This document shows, piece by piece, positions 1 to 10,739 of a stretch of 64,000 bases of DNA. The stretch is from NCBI GenBank assembly GCA_947095585.1, contig OX352762.1, positions 120,806,930 to 120,870,929 of the forward strand, read 5' to 3'. This DNA is from Nephrocerus scutellatus (taxonomy: Eukaryota > Arthropoda > Insecta > Diptera > Pipunculidae). A model generated the notes under the pieces. It worked only from the letters and a program-made list of their open reading frames with translations, did not search any database and was not told where the DNA came from. Made by a program: the position numbers and the translations under genes. Every line of letters begins with the position of its first letter. Within the stretch, counting starts at the first letter, position 1.

Positions 1-2
1 TA

Positions 3-392
3 GGTTGGAAAGCTGATGACGATGTGAGTTCACAAGAGAATTCCGTGGTAGAAAATTACGTAGATGCTCCTCCTTCAAACCGAGTCAATTACACAAGAAC
101 AACAGTTGAAGGTTATCCTTCCATCCATCAACAAAAATTAACATCGATGAGACAACAAAACGATAAAGATACTACGATGATGAGGCTTTTTAAAGCTAAA
201 GCGGGTTTGTTTTCAATAACACGGTCAATTATTGTCTTGGAGAAAGAGACAGTGGAGAGAACTCAATATATGCAAAAATCTGCTGAAGTAAAGGACGAAA
301 AAATACGCAGTAAACTGAAGCTTATCGAACTCCAAACTGATATTGCATCGAGGAAACTGCTTCAAATGGATAAAACAAATGTACTGGTCTAG
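3..392 (+). CDS. C-terminal part of an unrecognised protein (partial)
   Basis: Open frame entering from the left window edge and ending at TAG 390-392, about 130 residues visible. The first half is polar and acidic. The second half is a charged, likely coiled-coil tail (VLEKETVERTQYMQK, then EVKDEKIRSKLKLIELQ), the kind of tail seen on Myb/SANT-like or MADF regulatory proteins. No DNA-binding domain lies inside the window, so the family is inference. The start is outside the window; the GTG at 24 is not a eukaryotic start. It could also be the end of a domesticated transposon protein. Confidence 0.4.
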   Translation, partial: GWKADDDVSSQENSVVENYVDAPPSNRVNYTRTTVEGYPSIHQQKLTSMRQQNDKDTTMMRLFKAKAGLFSITRSIIVLEKETVERTQYMQKSAEVKDEKIRSKLKLIELQTDIASRKLLQMDKTNVLV

Positions 393-556
393 ACTGGCTT
401 ATGGAATTGATTTTTTATGAACCTCTTTATCTATTGTCTGTATTTCAGTGTCAGTGTGCAGCAAGAGAACAAAAAATGGACAACGTTGATAGTGAGTGAT
501 TGTTAGTCAGTTTCAAGTAACAAAAGAAACAACAGAAATTTGCTATTTATTTGCAG

Positions 557-678
557 ATAGAGATGAAAAAGGAAAAGTAATTGAGGATGAAGTTGTGGAT
601 ATTATACAGAATCAGGATATCAATTCCCCGGTCCAACCAGTAGATTCTGGTAATGAATGTAGAGCTACTTTTACTTAA
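557..678 (+). CDS. Possible short terminal exon, acidic
   Basis: After an acceptor-like TTTGCAG at 550-556 the frame reads RDEKGKVIEDEVVDII and on through an acidic, polar stretch to TAA 676-678, about 40 residues. It could be an alternative last exon of the gene at the window edge or a chance frame. I recognise no domain. Confidence 0.2.
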
Positions 679-899
679 GTCTATTAATGAAAAAGAACTA
701 AGCAAAAGAGTTGCTTGTATTTCTTGACTAAATTTTATTGCTATCTTTTTGTTTTAAATACCTTTTTTCCTTATTCAACAAATGACCCTTATATTCGTAC
801 TAGTGCCCCTATTGTGATTTCCGCCGGAAGTCGTAAACTATATCGATATCTTCTTTTCACACGCCTATAGACGAAAGTGACTGTTTCATACACTATAAC

Positions 900-1330
900 C
901 TAGCCTAGAAAGTGTTCTCTCTTTCTAAAGTTCTAATCTGGCTTTGTTATCATAGGCGGCTTTAAAGTCTATAAAAAGATGGAGTAGTGAGTTTTGAAAC
1001 TCTAGACATTTTTCCATCACCTGCCTAAGGGTGTAAATCTGATCAGTTGTTGATTTGCCTTGGATGAAGCCACACTGGTATGGATCAATGATGACATGAT
1101 GAGGATAGAGGAGAAAATCTTATACGCGGTACTCAACAACGTTATACCACAATAATTGCTGCATTTTGTGATATCTCCCTTCTTATGTATGGGGCACAGG
1201 ATGCCTCTTCGCCAGATTTCTGGCATAGCTTCTTCCTCCCATACTTGCACTATTATTTCATGAATTGCTTGGTGTAATGTGGGGCCTCCTATTTTTATCA
1301 GTTTCGTACCTTTTTAGCATTCATATCCCA
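900..1330 (-). mobile_element. LINE reverse-transcriptase fragment (frameshifted)
   Basis: Read on the minus strand, 1310-1140 gives HQAIHEIIVQVWEEE, PIHKKGDITKCSNY and GITLLSTAYKIFSS, the finger region of a non-LTR reverse transcriptase. A shifted frame at 1085-950 continues with STTDQIYTLRQVMEK and LFIDFKAAYD, the first catalytic RT motif (F/V-D-F-K-A-A-Y-D). At least one frameshift separates the two halves and both ends of the protein are missing. The same subfamily recurs on the plus strand at 60.86-61.18 kb. A dead 5'-truncated insertion. Confidence 0.75.
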
Positions 1331-1409
1331 CAGAATAATTTTTACATCATACTAAGGGCAGGCATGGAGTTCCCGTTCGACTGATTCAAAGAATTCTTCT
1401 TTTTCGTCA

Positions 1410-1785
1410 TCTCTGACTGGTGGAAGTGCGATCAAACCTTCCGCGTGGTGGCCGCCGCTAATTTACTCCAATGCAGGAAATGGGGAATGATCGGGCTAGT
1501 CCCTTCAAAGTAAGGTTTGCCCGAGTCCAATAAACTCGCCAGTGCATCTCGAGTTCTATACAGTTAGCGTACGTTCCATGAGAAAATTCTTAAATCGTTT
1601 AGCCGTATTCGTTGCCATGGTCGTCGTCGTTCATCAGTGTATCCGAGGATGATTTTGGGTTCCGTAATAATTTTTTACGGGCGAAGTTATTGGCCCGCGC
1701 CAACCTTACCTTTTCTGCATTGGAGGGAAATAACTGGCGGCCACCACGTGGAGTTTTGATCGCACTTCCACCAGCCAGAGATAGT
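1410..1785. repeat. Inverted repeat, about 75-bp arms
   Basis: The left arm (1410-1482, containing TGGTGGAAGTGCGATCAAA then CGTGGTGGCCGCC and CTCCAATGCAG) is repeated in reverse complement at 1705-1785 with a few mismatches. The spacer is about 220 bp. Arms joined by unique sequence suggest a foldback element or two head-to-head repeat copies. The plus-strand frame through the right arm (1612-1800) is a by-product. Confidence 0.6.
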
Positions 1786-2092
1786 TACGGCCACCTGTAA
1801 TTCTAGAGCATTCTGTGTTATTCCCCATATTCTGCTGATGGCTGACCGCTGTCCGCGAAATAGAGAGCTCTTTATTTCTAATCATTGATGTTTTCTCTTA
1901 ACCATTTCGTCCGATGCTAAGAAAGGTTGGGCAAAAGTGTTTCGTCACATTGTTTTCTATGCATTTCCACAATAGATAGAAAAACATGATCCCCTTTTTT
2001 AAACATCCGAAGCTTTTTCTGTTAAAACTATCGCCTATGTAATATAATTTCTATAAACAATGCCTGTAATCATCGAAATACCTTATTTTTAG

Positions 2093-2590
2093 ACTTCCAA
2101 TCGGTTTCGGAGAAAAACTTTAGCGACGACACAAGTTGCATCAAATTGGAGCCAGATACTAAGAATGGATTTTTACAAATTGACGCCAGCGATGACACAA
2201 AATGCATTAAATTTGAACCGAGTGATGAACATGGTTTTTTTCCAAACGATGATGAAAGCGATAATCGGGATGGGTTTGTGAAGAATCAAAGATTTGTTCA
2301 AAAAACTGCAAAAGCTCCAACTCTAACAAATGAGAAAATCAGAAGTAAAAAAAGGAAATTTGAATAACATTTTTGATGTTGGTGGTACTTCCGTGCCGGC
2401 ATCAAAACTCCAGCAGCAGCAGCATCAATCAGATAACGAAGAAAGCGAGATCTTTTTATTGGATCCATTAGGTGATTAGGTGATGTTGACTGTGATTATT
2501 TACAGATTACTTTTCCGAATTATTTGCTGAAATAAAACGACAGGAACATCCCGAATCGGGTAAAAATAATGGACTATGTGTAATAAAATA
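2093..2590 (+). pseudogene. Acidic, Q-rich nuclear-protein-like exon with a frameshift
   Basis: An exon-like frame follows TTTTTAG (ending 2092). It contains two similar segments, DDTSCIKLEP and DDTKCIKFEP, each with a psi-K-x-E-P motif of the SUMO-consensus type, then an acidic stretch and a basic cluster RSKKRKFE before TAA at 2365-2367. Shifting one base at about 2365 lets the frame go on: NIFDVGGTSVPASK, a Q4 run, SDNEESEIFLLDPLGD, stop at about 2475. A further segment, DYFSELFAEIKRQEHPES, at about 2507-2590 is followed by AATAAA at 2582. This looks like one protein broken by an indel (or by an assembly error in the A7 run near 2348) plus a small intron or duplication of GGTGATTA. Acidic segments, a basic NLS-like cluster and charged tail suggest a nuclear regulator, but no domain is recognisable. 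Confidence 0.35.
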
Positions 2591-2784
2591 TTAAAAAAAA
2601 ATGCTTTTATTGAAGTATAACTAGCCCCCTATAAGGTAGAAAATAAAATGGGTGGTATATCCAGAGCTAGAACTATTATAAAATAAATGTAAATTGCTGC
2701 AATGTTTTTAATGGAAATCTGAAATATTTGAAGCTATATAAAAGCACAAAAATTCAAAAGGCTTAGCGTGCCTTTAAGTGGTTT

Positions 2785-4165
2785 TTAACCTGTTTTTAAA
2801 CCTCCAAATGGAAACCTCAATAAACCCTCTCAAGACCCCATTAAAGACAATCCTTTCAAAATTACTTAGGGCCCTCCTCAATACTTCCATCAAAACCTCC
2901 TCGAGATCCTCTCAAGACATCCGCAAGACCCCTTCAAGAACTCCTTAAAACCCTTTTAAGAGCCCAAAAAGATCCCACTAAGGGCTTTTTTAAAATATAC
3001 TCAGGACCCCTGTCGAGACCACCTAAAGACCCCTCAACACTCTACTCATAACGCTCTCAAAACCACCTCAAGCCCAATCAAGGCCATCTAAACACCCTTC
3101 AAGACCACCTAAAGACCCCTCAAGAATATCTTAAAAACCTCTCAAGACCCCACTCAGGGATCTCTCAAAACACCCTCAAGGCTCCTCCTCAAGTCTCACT
3201 TAAAACATCCCTAATACCCTCCCAAGGCGCCCACAAACGCCCCTCAAGTCCACCTCAAGACTCAACTAACGATCCTCTCAAGACCGCACTAAAAATCCTC
3301 GTAAGACCTCCGTTAAGACCCCCTCAAGACTCCACTCAAAACAACCCTCTCAAAAGCCCCTTAAGCTCTACTCAAAACCACCTAAACACTCCGCTAAAGA
3401 CACCCTCTAAAAACCTCCTAAAGACGCCCGCAACACCCCGAGAACCCTCCTAAAATTCCCTCCTAAACCCTCTTAAGATCTTTTCAAGACGCCACTAAAT
3501 ACCCCCCTCAATAACCCGTCTACACCTTAAAATCCCCTTAAGACCTCCTCAATAACACACTCAACACCACATCAAGAATCCCAATCAAGACCCTCACAAA
3601 ACCACCTCACGACCACCTTAAAATCCCACTGAAGAACCTCTTAAAACTCACTCAAGACCCCTTCGAGACTACCTTAAGAACTTTGTTTAGACCAACAAAA
3701 GGACCCTTAAAACTCCACTCGAAACCCCCTTAAAAACAACCTCAATACCCCATCAAAGCTACCTCAGGACCAACCCAAGACCTCCTAAATCTCCTAAGGA
3801 CCCAACTCAAGCCCATCTCAAAACTACTTCAAGACGCCATCAAACCACCTTAAGACCCGCCTCAAGATCCCTCTAAAGCCCCCACTCAATACCACCTTAC
3901 GACTAACTCAAGACTGCCTAAAATCTCCCTCAAGATCCCACTTAAGACCCTTTTAAAACCACCTTAAGATCCCCAAAGACCCCTGTGACCACCACAACAC
4001 TCCCCTCAAGATCCCATAAGAACACTCTTCCACACCCGCCGGAAATTCTTCCACAAAAACACGTACAAGACCGTCAAATCACAGCATTATAATAAAACAA
4101 GCGTGACATATAAGACCCTGTTAAAACCACCTTAAGATCCCCTCAAGACCACCTGACCCCCACAA
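2785..4165. repeat. Degenerate CTCAAGACC minisatellite, about 1.4 kb
   Basis: Almost the whole stretch is built of degenerate 9-12-bp units near CCTCAAGACC / CCTTAAGACC / CTCAAAACC. The plus strand is nearly free of G outside the AAG core. Units vary in length, so no frame stays open. About 4030-4110 is an interruption of ordinary AT-rich sequence, after which three or four more units follow. Sharp strand asymmetry (C/A against G/T) is the main property. Confidence 0.85.
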
Positions 4166-7010
4166 CAAGGATTAGAATGACACATTAAGAGACAGACATA
4201 TAGGCAAGTTAATATAAAAGCCTTTATAATACATTTTGTAATATGTGTATTTTGAAAGTACAATGCTCCTGGTTATTTATGCAAAATGATATATATATAC
4301 GTATAAGATCCTTTATTTCATATTAAACATTTTGGGTTTTATTTATTTGTACATATATGAATATAATTTCTTAAGCTATTATTAGCTATTGCTAACATAA
4401 CTAATACTATTGTTAATTCTAAAGTTGTAGTCGTGTATCTATTGGATGGGTTGTTGTTATTGTTGCTGTTTATAATTTTTTTCTGCAGCTATCGTTGTTT
4501 CCTTTGAAAACCGGTGTCCCATTTAGTTTTATTCCTTTTCGCTGATATTTTTCTTTTTATTTTACACGTAGGGATATATTCCTCCATAAGTGGAATTTGG
4601 ATTGATGATTTTATTATATGGTTCAGTCCGCAGTGTTTTAACGCCGACGCTGCCACCAAATGTTTTAACGCCGACGTTATAGCCGTGCTTCCTTGTGAGA
4701 CCAAGGGAAGAGCTATGTGGGCGGAGAGTTAATTAATAAAAAGAACTGTTGTTTCAATTTAAGTTTTTATTTTTATTGTCGTTTTTAGTTATATACTACT
4801 AGAGAGGCCCGCTGTCTTTAGCGTGGCTGCGACCTCTGCTAGGATGTTCGTAGCCTTAAAATTGGATTAACTCTGACTTTTCAACTGGTTTTCCCTTCCT
4901 TTTTATACCCTCAAATCCAAACGATCGTTGTACCCAAACCAACGCAGTTCATGGAAATGCACTCATCAGCGATATTTCCCATTATCGATAAATCAATTAA
5001 TTTATGCTCCAGATATATATTAACTGAGTAAGCAATTAAATTATTACCCAATAATATTAGGCTAAACGATTAAACCGGAAAATTATTACACAATATAAAT
5101 GCAATATAAATGCGTCAGCATTACATTCGTCACTGGCTCTGGATATAGTTCATACACCCAGCTGTTGCCGTCGACGATGTCCATTCACCCTTGCTCTCTA
5201 AACCTACAATGCATAAACGTACTTGACTTTGGATTTTGTGTGTATCCGCCGTCGTACAGCATTATGTTCGGTATGGAACAATGGAAATGCTATAGCTGCG
5301 GTGCTGTATACACACAGCATTGAAGGCAGAGCGATCGCATGAATTATGTGAATTGCTATACACAGCATTGAATGTATATTTAAATGCTATTGAATGTGAC
5401 GGATATCGGGTGACGAGCTCATAAACATTGTAATTTATGTTCGACATGAAAAGTGAGCGCTGCAGCGTGCTTGGCGTACTTTCGGTATTGTGACGCCGTG
5501 GGAAAGAAGAATCGTATTAAGGAGAGTTGATTTGAAGAGGCGACATGTAGTGCGATCACTACAGCAGTGTAAAGTTATGGTACTATTGTTAAGTTAATAA
5601 CTGGCAGGATCGCCATGTAAAGTTATTGTACTAATGGTTGTTTCGATAACTTTAATTGAATACTACCGACTTTTATTCTAAGTTATATTTATTAATTGAG
5701 AATTGTATTTAGACACAAAACCACTTTATTCATAGAGCGAGCTGATACAGTGTGTTCAAATTGAGCGAGTTGCTCGTACAGTGTGTAGATCGGAGGATTC
5801 ATTAAGTTGACAGAGTAGTTGGTTTTAAGGTAAGAACTGATCTGATTTATTATCAAATTTAACATTCAATTCTCATTCAATTTTCCGACCTTCGATAATT
5901 GAATCCAAATCACCTCGCCATATATGGCCATATGTGTGGGTAGCAGTAGCAGGATCGCCATTTTGCTCCACAGCAAATACAGCAGTAGAAGACAGGGGAC
6001 TAGGCGCTACTATAGCGAGTCTAAAATTCACTCTCTTCGTTGTTAGAAAAGTATTGTTCACACTTCTCCTCTAGTAAATCTTTCTAAACGACAACAGCAG
6101 TATACATATATGTTACAATTTGCATTTTGTTGTTTAATTTCGATCACTGTTCTTCAAAATACTTGACACAATAACCAATGAAAAAGGGAAGCAATTAAAT
6201 TGCCCAACAAATTATTAGTGTGGTGTGTAGTTTCTGTACATATATCACATGTATTGTGTGGATGTGTGGAACGGTTTTCCTTTAAAAAAAAAAAGCACTG
6301 CAACAGCTTCTCGTTAATGATCATGGCTGGTGGTTGACTTTAAATGGCTTTTATTTTTGATCTGATAGCACATTTGTGAACTAATTTTTATGTTATTTAT
6401 TACAAATATTAATTTAAATATGTAACATGTTTCAATAGCACATAATTAAAATTTATCATACATTTTTCGTGAATTTGGAAGGGGGAGGTTTGGCTTTTTG
6501 TTTGTTAATTTTCTACATTGACTTGACTGGTGTACAAAGCAATGTCAGCGTAGAACAAAACGCTAAAAAAATGGTCGACAGACGTCATAATTCGTGGAAA
6601 ATAAATTTACAATAGAAAGGAAGTGGCAAAGCAGAGTTGATTTGTTTGTTTCTATAAACGAGTGAAATCGAACTTAACACTAATCTATACTAAATGACTT
6701 ACTTGTGAAACAATAATAATAACAATAATATTGAAATATACATAAAAGTAATGAATGACAATTGTAAATGAATCATATAAATGATATTCCAACTCCTTTT
6801 GCCTGCCTTTTCATTGTTAGATTCTCCTTAGTAGTTGGTTCTCCTCAATTAAATTGTCCAATAACATTTTGCTGCCTTCTCCTCCTTTGCTGACTTAATT
6901 TTACAAAATTTCAGATTTTTTTGTATTGTCGAAAATTATGCTCCTTTATGTGTGTGTGCGCTCTACATAGTTTTGCTGCTGGCGACGAAAACATAAAATA
7001 ATAGAACTCC
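4166..7010. other. AT-rich DNA, no gene recognised
   Basis: Short open frames of 60-80 residues occur on both strands (for example 4489-4732 and 5099-5447) but carry no domain, splice context or conserved motif. A short local repetition of TATACACAGCATTGAA occurs at about 5308-5370. The 5.8-6.9 kb stretch is AT-rich with poly-A and poly-T runs. Confidence 0.5.
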
Positions 7011-7015
7011 ACTTA

Positions 7016-7168
7016 AAATTTGCGCAGCGAATTCGAGGATGTTGCCTGATTGCTAGCGAGTAGCTGTTTCAAGCTAAACGACGACAGAGCTATGCCAAAA
7101 GCAGCGAGCATGGCTGCAGAGCGGGTCACAACACGATCACTGGATGCCGACGATGATACTTGTGAAGA
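7016..7168 (-). CDS. Possible terminal exon (low confidence)
   Basis: On the minus strand a strong acceptor (T12 then AG) is followed by an open frame of 50 residues ending in TAA. It begins SSQVSSSASSDRVVTRSA, contains the hydrophobic patch AAMLAAFGIALSSF and ends in a polar tail. No upstream exon could be linked to it. The hydrophobic patch is followed by about 20 polar residues, which argues against a GPI signal. It may be chance. Confidence 0.2.
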
Positions 7169-7359
7169 CTAAAAAAAAAAAAGAGAAGCGGTCTTAATAT
7201 TTCGTTTCGTAATAGCTTTAAAAATATTTATATAAAAAGGGCATTCTTTCTTAAAATGTTCTATGCTCACAAAATCAGCAAAAGCGATCATCACGACATT
7301 TGGGGGTCTTCTTCCCAGCATTTTTCCTGGCCAAAGAATGTCAACAATCAACTACAATT

Positions 7360-7895
7360 CGTACACTCCAAACTTTTTTTTATATAGTGGAGCAAATTAC
7401 GCCGGCATCCTTGCTCCGCATACTACAACTGTATTGTCTGGGCAGGTGCTCCCAAGACGACATTGCATCTACTTGACAGAATTCAGAACCGCGCGATAAA
7501 ACTTATTGGTGAAAGTATCGCGAAAACCATTGAATCGCTTGAGCATCTTAGGAATGTTTCCTGCTTGTCACTGTTTTATCGCTTTTTCCATAAGCACTTT
7601 TCAAAAGAAATATCCAGATGCATTCCGTCCATTCTACAACCCAACCGAAATACCCGTGCCTCAAGTCGAGCTCACGGGTCTACCATTAGACCTATATTCG
7701 GACGTAACAACCAATGCAGAGAACCCTTCATTAGCCGCACAATAACTATGTGGATGAATTGGCCGACTCTGTGTTTCCTCATTTGTATGATCTGCAGTCA
7801 TTTAAGACACGCGTGCATAGACATCTCACCTTTTCCTTTCCTTAATTTTCGAACGCCCACGCTGTCCTAAACATTATAAGGGTTTAAGCCTCTTG
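7360..7895 (+). mobile_element. LINE 3' end (RT C-terminus), frameshifted, jockey-like
   Basis: The frame reads CIVWAGAPKTTLHLLDRIQN, RAIKLIGESIAK and LSLFYRFFHKHFSKE, then shifts one base at about 7745 into [20 protein letters not shown]. This is the C-terminal region that follows the RT domain in jockey-like LINEs (LDRIQNRAIKLIG, then VFP-LYDLQSFKTRV). The 3' non-coding tail (TATAAGGGT...CTTGAGCG) recurs at 36.63-36.67 and 34.14-34.18 kb, so at least three insertions of the family lie in this window. Only the 3' end remains. Confidence 0.8.
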
Positions 7896-7898
7896 AGC

Positions 7899-8131
7899 GA
7901 GCCACGTTCGATTGGATTGAATTAACTGAATTAGTAGATGTATCTGAAGCAACAGAAATTGGGCGAAATTGGGCAACTGAAGTATGTGAAGAGTGGTTCT
8001 GCTCGTGTAGTTACTTCAGATGAGTAACATTCATCTGAAGTGAAGAATACCAATCGAACAGTCTCTTCACTTCAGAAGCTCAATTAACTGAAGTAAAGAG
8101 TTCTACTTTTCTGTCCAATCAAACGCGGCTT
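7899..8131. mobile_element. MITE-like element with about 18-bp TIRs
   Basis: GAGCCACGTTCGATTGGA at 7899-7916 and TCCAATCAAACGCGGCTT at 8114-8131 are imperfect inverted repeats. The 233-bp interior is rich in AACTGAA / CTTCAG half-sites that pair with one another. No coding capacity. It lies immediately after the LINE tail. A clear target-site duplication could not be fixed. Confidence 0.55.
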
Positions 8132-8550
8132 GTTTAAGTGTGTTTGAAAGATATGTTCCTGTCCCTTTTGTAGTAGAAAAAAAACCCTAAATTGTTCCTT
8201 TGGTAGAAACTGTCAAAATTCCTTGAGTTAAAATTCAACAATCACAAGTAAGTTAGTTTTGTCGCTTTTATTTGATAGAAAAAGTGCAAAAATACTGCAC
8301 TCAATTTCACAAAAGTGCACTCGATTTTTGTTTGCTTATGTTACAATTTCAAAATAAAAACATTTGTTATCATTCTTATCGACATCGTGGCATTTGTGCG
8401 ACCATTTCGACAAAAATACAAAAACGAGCGAGTGCACGGGTGGCTGTCAAAGTGACAGCGTTTTCGTGGTGAACGCTGTGCAAATGAAACGCCAAACCAA
8501 AACCCAGCTAAATAAAGCTGTTATGACACTACCTTTTTTTGGGATTGTAA

Positions 8551-8702
8551 ATTGGCTGAAAACTAGTGGCGGATAAGCGAGATAGCAAGTTATAGTAGTA
8601 ATAGTAGCCCTTTTCGGATCAAAGCCATCTTCTATGCGTTTTGAAAATTGGGCTACATCTAATCTCTTTCTATCTCATTTATCCGCCGCTAGTTTTCAAT
8701 AA
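8551..8702. mobile_element. Foldback MITE, about 150 bp
   Basis: Arms 8553-8587 and 8668-8700 are inverted copies (ACTAGTGGCGGATAAGCGAG against the complement of CTCATTTATCCGCCGCTAG) with few mismatches. Inside, GTAGCCC and GGGCTAC form a second smaller stem. No coding capacity. Confidence 0.7.
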
Positions 8703-8938
8703 AAAAAAAACTAGATCAGTAAGATACATTTTATATTCAGCTTCTTAGTAGGTGCAGTAGGTACATAGGATGCCGTAAATGTTTTTAAAAAATGCTAATA
8801 CTAATATTTTTTGATGCCAACCTCTATGTCAGTCAAAAAGTTTAACATTTTTGGAGGTTATGTTTCTCAAAAGTAATCTGTCAGTTTGCATCGCAACATC
8901 GTTTTTTATTTAATTGAAAAATTGAATTCAGTGAAAAA

Positions 8939-9700
8939 ATGGAATTATCGCGTGAACATTTTTGTGTGATGATTTTTTACGATTCTTGAAAGGGGCTAAC
9001 TCAACAACAGAGCCTCAAATCAGTTCATTCGACCTTTGGTGAGGAAGCAGCACTATCCTTGGCTCTTGTTTATAATTGGTTCAATGAGTTTAAACGTGAA
9101 TGACGTTCACTAAAAGACGAGCCTCGTGAAGGTGGTCCAAAAACAGCTGTTGTGCCAGAAAACATCGATGCTGTGAGAAAACTGATTGAAGAGCATCGTC
9201 ATGTGACTTATCGGGAAATCGAGACATGTCTAGTCATTAGTAACACCAGCGTATATACCATCTACATGAAAATTTAAAGGTGCGGAAGCTATGTGGATGT
9301 TGTATTCCATATTTTTTGACAGACGCACAAAAAAAGGTTCGTGTCGATTGGTGCCGCCAAATGCTTGAACAATTCGTTAAATGTACTTTCAAAAACGTAT
9401 ACAAGATCGTAACAGGTGACGAGTCATCGATATTTGCGTATAAGCCGGAAAGAAAATTGTAATCGACTGTTTGGGTCTTCCAATTCAAAGAAAAACCAAC
9501 AAAAGTGGTGCGAGCTCGGAGCGTTGGGAAGCAAATGGTAGCGTGTTTCTTCACGAAAACCGGTCTCTTTAAAATCAAAAGACAGCCAATTCAGCTTGGT
9601 ATACGACCATTTGTTTGCCCGAGCTTTTTAACATGTTGAGAGAAAACAACTCAAAACGGCGAATCATTTTGCATCACGATAATGCGAGCGAGCGAGTAAT
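8939..9700 (+). pseudogene. Mariner transposase relic
   Basis: ATG at 8939 opens MELSREHFCVMIFYD, a typical mariner transposase start. The frame is soon broken, then NWFNEFKRE, VPENIDAVRKLIEEH and HVTYREIE of the N-terminal helix-turn-helix half can be read. Another frame gives LTDAQKKVRVDWCRQML and YKIVTGDES (first catalytic Asp), then TVWVFQFKEKPTKVVRARSV and ILHHDNAS (second Asp). Sequence beyond about 9700, including the third catalytic residue, is missing. Several stops and frameshifts make this a dead, 3'-truncated copy of a Tc1/mariner-superfamily element (D,D34D class). Terminal repeats not located. Confidence 0.9.
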
Positions 9701-9709
9701 TTTTTATTA

Positions 9710-10090
9710 CTTTTCTATAAACTTTTACGGCACCCGTCGTATTAGTGACAACAACAATTGTGTACGCACTCCCACCTACTGAGAAGCTGTATACACAGCG
9801 AATACTTTTACTCCGTCCAACATTTGCTCGGTGTACTCCGGGTAACTATAATCGCTCGGGTTGAATAAAAGAATAGACCCACAGTGTCGTTTAAAAGACT
9901 GCAAATAGGACACAAAATTAAACCACACCAGTTACAGCTTGCAAATAGTTATTGTTATTGTTTCTAATATAAAATTAGAATGATTTTTTTTTTGAAATTT
10001 GCACAAGTAAATGTAAAAAAATTTCGTTTTTCGGGCACAAACTTTTATATAAACATGAAAACATGCGATACTGTCCTTTATTTGATAATA
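9710..10090. other. AT-rich DNA without recognised feature
   Basis: Low-complexity A/T runs between the mariner relic and the CACGCG satellite. No gene, splice site pair or repeat ends found. Confidence 0.4.
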
Positions 10091-10735
10091 ATCGGCAAAA
10101 TATCTGTTTTTGAGGTGGGAGCTATTTCAAAGAATTTTCTTTTTTCCACGCTCCACGCGTCAAATGGACCCTTGACGTTGAGCCGCTCACAAAATTTCAG
10201 CCCTCTAGGTCGAGCGAAAGGTGGTTAAAAAAGAGCTTAAAAAACGAGAAAATGGCGCGATTTTAAACCATCACACGTGCCACACACGAAACGTGTCACG
10301 CGTCATACGTGGAGTATAAAGAATGATATTTTGAAATACTCACGCGGCACAAGTCGTACTCGGAATATAAGAAATGCTATTTTGCACACTCACAACATTT
10401 CAACTCTCTTGAGTGAAATGTAGACCACAAAGATACTAAAGATAAAGATAAGATACTAAGATATCTTAGGTCTTAGGAAGTTGGTTCAAAAGGACCTCAA
10501 AGTCGAAAAAAATATCCACCCATCACACGCGCCACGCGATAGAAGTCATAATCGGAATATAACAAATGCTTTTTTGGACTTAAGACACTCACAAAATTTC
10601 AGCTCTCTAGGTTGTGTGGAAGTTGGTTTAAAAAGACCACAAAGAAGTCGCAAGTTTGCAAGAAGACCTCAAAGTCGAAACAAATGTCAAACCATCATAG
10701 GAGCCACGCGACATGCGTCATACTAAAAATAGACT
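10090..10735. repeat. CACGCG-rich tandem satellite, locus 1
   Basis: At least three diverged units, each holding ACAAAATTTCAGCTCTCTAGG, a GGAAGTTGGTTAAAAAGGAC-like segment and a block of CACACGCGCCACACGCG-like sequence (module starts near 10187, 10388 and 10588, so period about 200 bp). The same family forms a longer array at 39.64-40.87 kb. Confidence 0.7.
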
Positions 10736-10739
10736 CGTA

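Noticed and set aside
2785..4165. CRISPR-like array
   Set aside because: Units are degenerate and contiguous, without unique spacers, and the host is an insect.
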